The notes below the pieces were generated by a model. It was not told where the DNA came from. It was given only the letters and a program-made list of their open reading frames with translations, and did not search any database. DNA of 7,019 bases. Origin: an uncultured Verrucomicrobiota bacterium. GTDB taxonomy: Bacteria; Verrucomicrobiota; Verrucomicrobiia; Limisphaerales; UBA9464. Location of the stretch: the NCBI GenBank assembly GCA_903925515.1, contig CAIYFP010000449.1:1-7019 (forward strand), read 5' to 3'. The first letter of the stretch is position 1; each line of letters begins with the position of its first letter. Of this stretch, positions 1 through 6,198 are shown piece by piece. The position numbers were made by a program, and so were the translations under genes.

Positions 1-701
1 CGGTCGAGGACGGGCCCGCCGGAGTTGCCGGGCTCGATCGGGATGGCGAGCTGGAGCAGGTCCACGCCGTCCAGGGTGCGCCGCCCCGAGAGCACGCCGG
101 AGACGACGGAATCCACAAGGCCCATCGGGTTGCCGAGGGCCACGATGTCGGTCCCGACGGCAAGGGTGCCCGGCATGGCGAGCGGCAAGGCCGTGAGGTT
201 CGTGGCCCGGACGCGGAGGATGGCGAGGTCCGTGTGGCGGTCGAACGCGTGCATCGACTCGATTTCGAGTTCGCGTCCCGAGACGAGCCTTGCGGACACG
301 GCGCGTCCCTCGCCGACGACATGGAGGCTGGTGGCGACAAGCCCCGCAGGATCGATGACGAAGCCGGTGCCCACGCTTTCGCCGACGCCGTCACGGCCTC
401 GCGCCGAGAGCACGACCATGGATCCGCGGGCGCGTGCTGCGATGTCGGCGACGGAGGGGGTGGGCGTGTTGGTGGGGGGCGCGGGCAGGGCCGTGTTGGC
501 TTGGGGGGCAGCCTTGCGGGCGGGCTTGCGGGCGGGCACGGGGGAGCGCCCAGCCCCTGCGGGGGACTGGGCAGATAGCCCGGACGCCAACGCGAGGACG
601 GCGGCAAGGGCGAGGAGAGGGAAGCGCAAGGCCATGAAGGCGCGACGCCCACTGGGGCCGCAAGGCGTTTCCCTGGACGAGGCTGGGACCGTCGGCTTCA
701 T
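1..701 (-). CDS. HtrA/DegP-type trypsin-like serine protease, 3' end cut by window edge
   Basis: Periplasmic or secreted serine endopeptidase that would cleave misfolded envelope proteins. From the ATG at 701 the catalytic triad is visible and correctly spaced: His127 in TSLHVV, Asp158 in HTDLAILRV and Ser227 in GNSGGP, with the usual GNPMG segment before the serine. The frame is open to base 1; the PDZ domain or domains usual in HtrA would lie beyond the edge. The start is uncertain. ATG 701 is 18 bases after the upstream stop and gives a long n-region with RRAFM before the hydrophobic stretch, which resembles a twin-arginine signal. ATG 635 gives a plain Sec signal (MALRFPLLALAAVLALASG) ending near LSA/Q. 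Neither start has a clear Shine-Dalgarno. A Pro/Ala/Lys/Arg-rich linker with a PARKPARK repeat joins the signal to the protease domain. Probably co-transcribed with the hydrolase upstream. The family call is firm; the subfamily is not. Confidence 0.93.
   Translation of the reverse strand, partial: MKPTVPASSRETPCGPSGRRAFMALRFPLLALAAVLALASGLSAQSPAGAGRSPVPARKPARKAAPQANTALPAPPTNTPTPSVADIAARARGSMVVLSARGRDGVGESVGTGFVIDPAGLVATSLHVVGEGRAVSARLVSGRELEIESMHAFDRHTDLAILRVRATNLTALPLAMPGTLAVGTDIVALGNPMGLVDSVVSGVLSGRRTLDGVDLLQLAIPIEPGNSGGPVLD
513..536. repeat. 12-base tandem repeat (two copies) in the protease linker
   Basis: CTTGCGGGCGGG occurs twice head-to-tail at 513-524 and 525-536. On the minus strand it encodes the repeated PARK unit of the linker after the signal peptide of the HtrA-like protease. 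Probably slipped-strand duplication in a disordered linker. Confidence 0.75.
518..544 (+). other. G-quadruplex motif in the HtrA linker
   Basis: Five G-runs of three or more lie at 518-520, 522-524, 530-532, 534-536 and 540-544, with loops of 1, 5, 1 and 3 bases. This satisfies the usual G3+N1-7 rule on the plus strand, which is the template strand of the protease gene. It may simply follow from the proline/arginine/alanine codons read on the other strand. Folding is inferred, not shown. Confidence 0.5.
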
Positions 702-719
702 GGCACGGCGGGAACCGGG

Positions 720-1970
720 CTAGGGACGAACCTCAACCTCGGCGGCAAACATGAGGCGGCGGTCGCCTCGCGCCTGCAAGGTGTGGGCGAGCATCGCGAT
801 GGTTCGCTGGACCTTGTCCTTGAACAGGGTGCGCTCGCCGGAGACGACCTCGACGGGCTGGTCGAGGTCGGCGAGGTCGTCGTTGAGGCGAAGGCGGAGG
901 GCGGGGGCTTGGGAGCGAAGCACGTTGAATCGCTGGCCCTTGCGCTCGACAAGGCACTCAAGGCCGGGCTTGGCGGCGCCGCCGGGAAGTGCCAGCCAGT
1001 AGAATTGCTCGTGCAGCACGTCGTCTTGGCGCCATGCGACACGATCGGGGAACGGGTTGCGGACATGAGATTCCATCCATGGGATGGCGATCCGGTCCGC
1101 CATGCCCATCCAGTGGGGCTTGCCGTCGTGGACCTTGACGAGGTTGAGGTAGCCGCCGGGGTCGGCCTCGCGGAGTTGCTGGAGCTTGGCGCCCCACTCG
1201 GCGGCGATGCGGTTGCGGTTGTAGGCCGAGTCCGCGCCCCCGACCTGGAGGGCGAAGGGCAGGTTCCGCAGGCCGAACGGTTGGGTCTCGTTCGGATGCC
1301 CCGCGCTCATGGCGGCGGCGGCGAACCAGTCTGACATGCGGGGTGCAAGCTGGTACACGCCGTCGCCGCCGGCCGAGTAACCCATGAGATAGACGCGGTC
1401 GAGGCTGACGTTCTCGAGGGCGACGGCGGCCTCGATGAGTCGGGCGAAGAGGACGTCGATGTGGCCCTCGTGCCAGAGGTTCCAGGTGTCGGTGGGGGCG
1501 CGCGGGGCGATGTAGAGGCCCTGCTTGGGCGCGTAGCTTTGTCCGAGGCGAACTTGGTTCCGCCATTGGGAGTCGTTGACTCGCTCGGGCGCGCCGCCGC
1601 CGCCATGCATCGAGATGAACAGCGGCAGGCCGTCGGCGGGCGCGGGGAGGTTTGTCCCGAACCGGACCACCTCGAACTTCATGGTGCGCCCAACGGCCTT
1701 GATAGCGCGTGCGTCCCACTCGGGCCTGAGGGACTCGCGCGCGGCGTCGAGGTGGGTGCCCCAGAGGATGTCGGCTGCCTCGCGGGCATGTTGCCGGGTG
1801 AGCGGGGTGGAGGCGAAGGCGGCCGAGGCGACCGGCGGCCTTTCGGCGGCGGGTTGCCCGGCCCATGACTTGAGGGCCGCAAGCGCCTTGCCGGAGGCCG
1901 GGGCATCGGCGCCATGCAGGGCGGCGACGGCGAGAACCAGGGCCGCGAGGACGGCCTTGAAGTCAATCAT
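720..1970 (-). CDS. Secreted alpha/beta hydrolase (prolyl oligopeptidase / depolymerase-like esterase)
   Basis: A 416-residue exported serine hydrolase; the substrate is unknown and an ester or peptide bond is likely. Residues 1 to about 22 form a Sec signal (MIDFKAVLAALVLAVAALHG). The oxyanion-hole motif HGGGG is at 122-126 and the nucleophile elbow GYSAGG has Ser199. The likely acid is Asp247 in VGGADSAYN and the likely base His286 in KPHWM. Residues from about 317 form a separate beta-rich C-terminal segment beginning near QFYWL, which may be a small accessory domain. The frame is open upstream to a GTG at 2225, but that 85-residue extension is not signal-like. The ATG at 1970 puts a signal peptide at the N terminus, so I chose it, although no strong Shine-Dalgarno precedes it. 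The stop is 18 bases before the first possible start of the HtrA-like gene, suggesting an operon. Alternatives are dienelactone-hydrolase-like or acetyl-xylan/feruloyl-esterase-like enzymes. Confidence 0.88.
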   Translation of the reverse strand: MIDFKAVLAALVLAVAALHGADAPASGKALAALKSWAGQPAAERPPVASAAFASTPLTRQHAREAADILWGTHLDAARESLRPEWDARAIKAVGRTMKFEVVRFGTNLPAPADGLPLFISMHGGGGAPERVNDSQWRNQVRLGQSYAPKQGLYIAPRAPTDTWNLWHEGHIDVLFARLIEAAVALENVSLDRVYLMGYSAGGDGVYQLAPRMSDWFAAAAMSAGHPNETQPFGLRNLPFALQVGGADSAYNRNRIAAEWGAKLQQLREADPGGYLNLVKVHDGKPHWMGMADRIAIPWMESHVRNPFPDRVAWRQDDVLHEQFYWLALPGGAAKPGLECLVERKGQRFNVLRSQAPALRLRLNDDLADLDQPVEVVSGERTLFKDKVQRTIAMLAHTLQARGDRRLMFAAEVEVRP

Positions 1971-2442
1971 GCACCCAACTCTGACCGCGGACACGCCATG
2001 GGTCGATGCGGATGTTGGGGCGGCCGCGGGTGCAACTGGATCAAAAGGTATTTGCCGCGGCAGTTCTGACCGCCTAGCCGTCTCCGCCACCAAACGATCC
2101 GAAGTCCAAGGAGCCGCGTGCTGGAAGGCGACTAGCGAACCCAAGGGTCGGATGACCTCGGTGCGAAGCCGAAACCTTCCGGAGAGCTGGGCACGAAGGA
2201 TTTCACAAGCAACATTCAATCCCACCTAGGACATTACGATGAACTCCTCATTCGCGGAAAACGGCCCAGAACATGGCGGTGGAGATCGATGCCACGATTC
2301 ATTCACCCCAATTGCCAACGGTTCCGGAGGAGGCTTGCGACCCTGCTCGATCTCCCGTCCATCGCGTGTCGGTTTCGCTGGCGGTAAGGCGGACAATGGA
2401 TTTTGGAAGGTTTTTTCCGCGAACCGGATGGGAGCGGCAAGC
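1971..2442. other. Divergent intergenic region
   Basis: About 470 bases separate the minus-strand hydrolase from the plus-strand gene starting at 2443. It should hold promoters for both directions, but I find no convincing -35/-10 pair. Visible structure is a perfect 10-base palindrome TGCCGCGGCA at 2053-2062, three CCGCGG hexamers (starting at 1985, 2023 and 2055) and a 9-base direct repeat TCTGACCGC at 1980-1988 and 2065-2073. The plus frame is open from an ATG at 2239, preceded by AGGA at 2228-2231. The roughly 68 residues it would add are hydrophilic and unlike an export signal, so I treat this stretch as non-coding, with some doubt. Confidence 0.5.
2053..2062. promoter_or_regulatory. 10-base palindrome, possible operator
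   Basis: TGCCGCGGCA is a perfect inverted repeat in the divergent intergenic region, about 85 bases upstream of the hydrolase ATG. It could bind a dimeric regulator. CG-only palindromes are common by chance at this GC content, so this is weak. Confidence 0.2.
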
Positions 2443-3492
2443 ATGAGGGTTGGAATCATGGCTCTCCTTTGGCCAAGCGAATGTCCCTTGCGTCGAATGG
2501 CTATCCTTGCGGGCTGCATGCTGCTTGTGGTCGATGCTGGCGCACGGGGCGGTGATCCCATGGTTGCATTCAATACGGCACTCAATGTCGTCAACACGAC
2601 GATCAACGTGGTGACGTTCGCCCAACAGGTCATCGACGAACGAAACCAGACCCGGGCGCAAGGTGACATCGCGGTTGCCGAGTACTGGCATCGACGCGTC
2701 GAAGGGCATTGGTTCGATGGCAAAATGATCGTGGGGCGAACTTTGTGGTATCACTACATGAAGCCTTCTTTGGCCGCGCTGCCACAGGCCAGATGGGTCG
2801 TGTATGGGGGAGATGGACGAATCCTCGACCAAGGAACCAACTTGCTCCCGGTGAGGATTGCATTGAGGGACACGAGTTGCACCAACTCGCCACGGAGCGG
2901 CGTGTGGTGCACGGACAAGGAGGGCTACGTCTTGGTTGGCATCGCGAGAATGATCCGGAATGGGGAGCAAACCGTTCGCAATCCGGCGATTCAGGAGGAC
3001 TCATTTGACATCACACTCACGGGCCTGCGGCACCTTCTCGATCCGACCAATTCGTGTGATGGCGCCGAGGTCACGGAATCGCTTCCGCCCAAGAGGCTGA
3101 CTCTCAAGTTTTCGGAGCCCGTATTCTTCAGGCTGGAGAGCACCAATCGCCCAGAGTTGAGGAAGGCTGGCGCGTCGAACTACGTCATGATGGTGCCAAG
3201 GCTCGTTCAGAATCGGGTCTATGACTTGCCGGGAACGCTCTTGGCTGGTTGGAATCGCCGGCTAAGTGAGCCGAGCCTTGTCGATGCGCCCCTTTTGCTT
3301 GGGCGTGCCGAGGCCGTGGGGCGAGCCCCTGGACAGGTCCGGGACAAGGCAACCAGCGCGTTTCGGATGACATTCGAAAACACGTATCGAGACGGTCTGC
3401 CCGCGGCCCAGATCATGAGTGCGCCCCGGACAGGGGGCATGGGTGCATGGGATGTCAGGGTGCCGGGCAACCCGGACCGGCCGAATGAATAG
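2443..3492 (+). CDS. Hypothetical exported protein with three cysteines
   Basis: I do not recognise this protein. From ATG 2443 it has 349 residues. An N-terminal hydrophobic segment (MAILAGCMLLVVDAGA, residues 19-34) follows two arginines and looks like a Sec signal or signal anchor. LAGC inside it resembles a lipobox, but the hydrophobic run before that cysteine is too short to be convincing. After it come a predicted helix (about residues 40-85, FNTALNVVNTTINVV onward), an aromatic patch with TLWYHYM, and a mixed region holding Cys146, Cys156 and Cys205, which could form a disulfide if exported. Start choice: GGAG at 2431-2434 lies 8 bases before ATG 2443. ATG 2458 with GAGGG before it is nearly as good, and ATG 2239 would add 68 non-signal residues. 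Third-codon GC is visibly lower than in obgE, as expected for a weakly expressed or lineage-specific gene. It lies upstream of, and in the same direction as, the lipoprotein gene and may share its transcript. Confidence 0.72.
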   Translation: MRVGIMALLWPSECPLRRMAILAGCMLLVVDAGARGGDPMVAFNTALNVVNTTINVVTFAQQVIDERNQTRAQGDIAVAEYWHRRVEGHWFDGKMIVGRTLWYHYMKPSLAALPQARWVVYGGDGRILDQGTNLLPVRIALRDTSCTNSPRSGVWCTDKEGYVLVGIARMIRNGEQTVRNPAIQEDSFDITLTGLRHLLDPTNSCDGAEVTESLPPKRLTLKFSEPVFFRLESTNRPELRKAGASNYVMMVPRLVQNRVYDLPGTLLAGWNRRLSEPSLVDAPLLLGRAEAVGRAPGQVRDKATSAFRMTFENTYRDGLPAAQIMSAPRTGGMGAWDVRVPGNPDRPNE

Positions 3493-3495
3493 ACC

Positions 3496-3513
3496 GGCGA
3501 GGCCTCGTGAGGC
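3496..3513. other. Short GC palindrome/hairpin after the exported-protein gene
   Basis: CGAGGCCTCG (3498-3507) is a perfect 10-base palindrome that starts 5 bases after the stop at 3490-3492 and continues into GTGAGGC, giving a second overlapping small stem. No T-run follows, so it is not a standard intrinsic terminator. The rest of the gap to 3695 shows nothing clear. The downstream reading frame is open through it from 3507, but those residues precede any plausible signal peptide. Confidence 0.25.
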
Positions 3514-3695
3514 GGCGGCATGCAACGGGTCGTACTTTCATGAACATCACCCCTGGTAATCGCGGCGGCCTTGGACGGGGCCTATCCATCCATGGGCGCA
3601 TCAGCCCATATTCGATTGGGTCAAACAGGACATGGGGTTGGGAAATGCTCCGGCCATGGCATGGGATCCCCGTGGTTGCCCGGTGGGTTGAAGAG

Positions 3696-4640
3696 ATGCG
3701 CTCGCCCAGGGCTCGATGCGTGCAGCCTGTTCGTGGCGTGGCGAGTGAAGCGTTTCCTGCCCGCGGCTTGCATCGAGGGCTTGCCGCAGTGGTGTTGGCG
3801 GTCTGGTTGGGTGGGATGAGCGGATGTGAGCGGCGGCCGGTAGAGGGACGGGGAGAGGCCGCAGCAGGCGAGCCGGGAGCCGGCCTGGATGAGGCGTCAT
3901 GGACCCCCGAGGGAGGCCGGATGCCGTGGCGGGTCGTTGTGGCCGACGTACCGGACGGGCGCGATGTGAATCGCGCATTCGAGGCGCGCCTTGAGGGACT
4001 GGACATTCATGGTGGCGTCCAGCAACAGATGCGGGTTGGCACCTGGCAAATGATGCTGGCGGACGCACTGGAGGCGAACCCGGGAATGGCAACGGAGGAG
4101 TTGGAGGCTCATCTTGTGGCGTTGGGTGTACCCGTGGAACAAGCCCGGCAGCTGATCCGTGTGCATCCGGTCATGCCAAGGGATGCGGTGGGCGAGGAGA
4201 CATCGCGCTTGGCCCTCTCCAGCGCCCGTGCCTATGGGGCCCTTGCGCGGGTGATCGAGGATGCGTTCGCGAGGTCGGGTGAGGTCGGCCCGGCGGATGC
4301 GGACGCGCGTCACCGAATCCTTGCCGAGGGCCTTCGCTGCGCATGGCTGGGCGCGTGCACGGCGGGAATGCTCAAGGGGTTCGCGGACCGGGCCGAGGAA
4401 ATGTTGGGTGCCCTGGGCATTGGCGAGCTTGCCTTGGAGGTTGCCCGGGAGAGGCGCCATGCGGCTGATGCAACCCGATGGGTTACGGATTACTTCGCGG
4501 CGCGGCTTGTGGGATTGCATGGCATCGATCCGACGATCGCGATGGAGTTGGCCATCGGATTCGGAGGCGTCGCGGACGGCCATCTTGCGACGCCCGAGCA
4601 GATGTTTCGTGCGCGGGAGTCCCTTGGTTCGAGCCCATGA
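3696..4640 (+). CDS. Hypothetical lipoprotein, mainly alpha-helical
   Basis: I do not recognise this protein. From ATG 3696 it has 314 residues. A hydrophobic stretch (GLAAVVLAVWLGGMSGC) ends in MSGC, a plausible lipobox, with Cys44 (codon 3825-3827) as the lipidated residue. A flexible Gly/Glu/Ala-rich tether follows (ERRPVEGRGEAAAGEPG). The remainder is rich in Ala, Leu, Glu and Arg and reads as a series of amphipathic helices. One example is the stretch around residues 112-155 (WQMMLADALEANPGMATEEL onward). The start is uncertain: the frame is open back to 3507, but earlier ATGs (3540, 3645) put the signal more than 50 residues inside the protein. GTG 3738 or TTG 3768 would give a more normal signal length of 20-30 residues. 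None has a strong Shine-Dalgarno. It follows the exported-protein gene in the same direction, so a joint envelope role is possible but unproven. Confidence 0.72.
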   Translation: MRSPRARCVQPVRGVASEAFPARGLHRGLAAVVLAVWLGGMSGCERRPVEGRGEAAAGEPGAGLDEASWTPEGGRMPWRVVVADVPDGRDVNRAFEARLEGLDIHGGVQQQMRVGTWQMMLADALEANPGMATEELEAHLVALGVPVEQARQLIRVHPVMPRDAVGEETSRLALSSARAYGALARVIEDAFARSGEVGPADADARHRILAEGLRCAWLGACTAGMLKGFADRAEEMLGALGIGELALEVARERRHAADATRWVTDYFAARLVGLHGIDPTIAMELAIGFGGVADGHLATPEQMFRARESLGSSP

Positions 4641-4706
4641 ACCCCCGGTTGCCGCGCGAAGGTGCCATCAGTTTGCAACCCCGTGGGTAGTCGCCTCGAC
4701 ACGCGG

Positions 4707-4719
4707 GAGGCCTCGCCTC
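4707..4719 (+). terminator. Weak terminator-like hairpin between convergent genes
   Basis: GAGGC (4707-4711) can pair with GCCTC (4715-4719) around a 3-base loop, followed by GAAACGTTGCTTGTTT, which is moderately T-rich. It lies 66 bases after the lipoprotein stop. An alternative pairing uses GCCTC at 4693-4697. The stem is only 5 base pairs, so this is tentative. The remaining sequence to 4792 shows no clear terminator for obgE. Confidence 0.3.
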
Positions 4720-4792
4720 GAAACGTTGCTTGTTTCCTGCCTGCCGGCGCATCGCGGGCGATGACAATCAATCAAGCCAGCCTGGGGTTTGT

Positions 4793-6094
4793 TCACCGAA
4801 CCAGCGGACCGCTGATTTCCTCGACGGCGGTGCGGATGGCTTTCTTGAAGGCGTCCATGCCGTCGCCGAAGGCGGCGGCGACGGGGAGGACGGGGACCTT
4901 TCGGATGCGGCGCTTGAAGGACTTGAGGTGGGCTTCGGCCTGGGGTTCGTCGATCTTGTTGGCGACGACGAGGCGCGGACGTTCGAGGAGGGACGGGTCG
5001 TAGGCCTCCAGCTCGGCGAGCAGGTGGCGGTAATCATCCCATGGAAGCCGGTTGTCGGTGCCGGCCATGTCGAGGAGGACGACGAGGACCTTGCAGCGGC
5101 GAAGGTGACGGAGGAAGGCATGGCCGAGGCCGACGTTTTGGTGGGCGCCCTCGATGAGGCCGGGGACGTCGCAGACGACGAGGCGTGCGAAGTCCTCGTA
5201 TTCGACGATGCCGACCTGCGGCGTGAGGGTGGTGAAGGGGTAGGGGGCGATCTTGGGGCGCGCGTGGGAGATGGCGGTGAGGAGGGTGGACTTGCCGGCG
5301 TTGGGATAGCCCACGAGGCCGACGTCGGCGACCATGCGCAGCTCGAGGAGGTAATCGCCCTCGGTGCCGGGCTCGCCGGGCTGGGCGAAGCGCGGGGTTT
5401 GGTGACGGCTGGTGGCAAAGTTCCGGTTGCCGAGCCCGCCGCGTCCGCCCTTGCAAAGGATGAAGCGCTGGCCGTGGGTGGTCAGGTCGCAGACGAGCTC
5501 GCCCTTGCTGGCGTCGAAGGCGTCCTCGGCGACGGCGTCGTCGGAGGACAGGTCAATTTCCATGGCGCGGATGCCGCCCATGGTGCGAATGACGGGCCGA
5601 TGGGTGGTGGAGGCGCCGAGGGTGGGGCGGGAGGGGGAGTCGGATTCGGATTCGGCGGCGGAGGCGTCCTCGGGAGCGGGGTTGGGGGGCGTGGGGGGCT
5701 GCTTGGAGGAACCGCGGCGCGGCGGGGAGGTGGGTTCGAGGGGTGCGCCGGACGGTCCGATGCGCTTGGGGAGGGTTTCGGGCTTGGGGGTGGTGTCCCG
5801 AAGGCGCCAGACCATGGTGCCGCAGGGGACCTTGATGACGAGGTCCTTGCCGGCCTTGCCGTCCATGCCCTTGCCCATGCCGCCCTCGCCATGCTGGGCG
5901 ACGAGGCGTGGGTTGAAGTATTGCTCGATGAGGTTGTTGAGGTCGTGGCTTGCCTCGAGGATCACGTCTCCGCCCTTGCCTCCGTTGCCGCCGTCGGGGC
6001 CGCCCTTGGCGATGTAGGCCTCGCGACGGAAGGCGACGGCACCGCGTCCGCCGTGACCGGCGCGGGCATAGACCTTGATTTCATCGACAAACAT
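4793..6094 (-). CDS. obgE: GTPase Obg/CgtA with a large insertion in the Obg domain
   Basis: Essential P-loop GTPase that binds late 50S particles and links ribosome maturation to growth state. The 433 residues start with MFVDEIKVYARAGHGGRG and contain the glycine-rich Obg fold (1-95 and 203-250). The G domain follows: G1 GYPNAGKST 262-270 (Lys268, Ser269), switch I FTTLTP 287-292, G3 DVPGLIEG 309-316 and G4 NKID 379-382. At the G5 position the sequence is VAAAF, where Obg proteins usually have an SA pair. The protein ends shortly after the G domain, so the extra C-terminal OCT domain of the Bacillus protein is absent. Between CGTMV (91-95) and the conserved DLTTHGQR (203-210) there are 107 residues where Bacillus Obg has about 10. 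The insert is rich in Pro, Ser and acidic residues and stays in frame, so it is not a frameshift. Start and context are secure, though no Shine-Dalgarno is visible. It lies 104 bases after rpmA with a hairpin between. Confidence 0.97.
   Translation of the reverse strand: MFVDEIKVYARAGHGGRGAVAFRREAYIAKGGPDGGNGGKGGDVILEASHDLNNLIEQYFNPRLVAQHGEGGMGKGMDGKAGKDLVIKVPCGTMVWRLRDTTPKPETLPKRIGPSGAPLEPTSPPRRGSSKQPPTPPNPAPEDASAAESESDSPSRPTLGASTTHRPVIRTMGGIRAMEIDLSSDDAVAEDAFDASKGELVCDLTTHGQRFILCKGGRGGLGNRNFATSRHQTPRFAQPGEPGTEGDYLLELRMVADVGLVGYPNAGKSTLLTAISHARPKIAPYPFTTLTPQVGIVEYEDFARLVVCDVPGLIEGAHQNVGLGHAFLRHLRRCKVLVVLLDMAGTDNRLPWDDYRHLLAELEAYDPSLLERPRLVVANKIDEPQAEAHLKSFKRRIRKVPVLPVAAAFGDGMDAFKKAIRTAVEEISGPLVR
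5620..5637 (+). other. G-quadruplex motif with single-base loops (obgE insert)
   Basis: Four G-runs (5620-5622, 5624-5627, 5629-5631, 5633-5637) are separated by single bases T, C and A. One-base loops are the pattern known to favour very stable parallel quadruplexes. It lies on the plus strand, the template strand of obgE, so a fold would form in DNA rather than in the obgE mRNA. Confidence 0.65.
5672..5698 (+). other. Second G-quadruplex motif (obgE insert)
   Basis: G-runs at 5672-5674, 5678-5681, 5684-5689 and 5693-5698 have loops of 3, 2 and 3 bases. It lies 34 bases from the first motif, on the same strand and within the same insertion. Confidence 0.6.
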
Positions 6095-6116
6095 GGGTGC
6101 GGGGATGGAACGGGGT

Positions 6117-6150
6117 GGAAACGAAACGGGCGAGGCTGGAGGCCTCGCCC
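6117..6150 (-). terminator. Intrinsic terminator or attenuator between rpmA and obgE
   Basis: Read on the minus strand, GGGCGAGGC (6150-6142) pairs perfectly over 9 bases with GCCTCGCCC (6136-6128) around the loop CTCCA. GTTTCGTTTCC follows (6127-6117). This is the shape of a rho-independent terminator with an interrupted T-tract. It begins 48 bases after the rpmA stop and ends 22 bases before the obgE ATG, so little room remains for a separate obgE promoter. Partial read-through lowering Obg relative to the ribosomal proteins is the likely effect. That effect is inference. Confidence 0.65.
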
Positions 6151-6198
6151 ATGAATCAGGGTGGCGGCGCGTGGGAGGCGCGGCCGGGGGAGAAAGGA

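Larger units (their letters stand above)
5489..5809 (-). other. Low-complexity insertion within Obg (residues 96-202)
   Basis: This stretch encodes the 107-residue replacement of a roughly 10-residue connection in the Obg domain. The first part (about 100-165) is disordered-looking and Pro/Ser/Glu-rich, including KQPPTPPNPAPED and AESESDSPSRP. The second part (about 166-197) looks more ordered (THRPVIRTMGGIRAMEIDL) and has several aspartates. The plus strand is strongly G-rich here. The frame is intact and the flanking Obg sequence resumes exactly, so the insert is translated. Confidence 0.85.

Noticed and set aside
456..490. Further G-rich run in the HtrA gene as a quadruplex
   Set aside because: One loop would be 9 bases, outside the usual limit.
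25..723. Plus-strand open frame opposite the HtrA-like gene
   Set aside because: Antisense to a gene with an intact catalytic triad; Arg/Ser-rich translation with no recognisable motif.
1971..2225. Upstream GTG start for the hydrolase at 2225
   Set aside because: The 85 extra residues are not signal-like and would bury the signal peptide that begins at ATG 1970.
1576..2229. Plus-strand open frame opposite the hydrolase
   Set aside because: Low-complexity Ala/Arg/Ser translation opposite a clear hydrolase; typical GC-rich shadow frame.
2299..2970. Minus-strand open frame opposite the exported-protein gene
   Set aside because: His/Arg/Pro-rich with no signal or domain; the plus-strand frame is longer, has an export signal and Shine-Dalgarno-like sites.
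4730..6154. Long plus-strand open frame (474 codons) covering all of obgE
   Set aside because: Gly/Val/Asp-rich translation is the antisense image of a high-GC gene; no domain, and obgE on the other strand is unambiguous.
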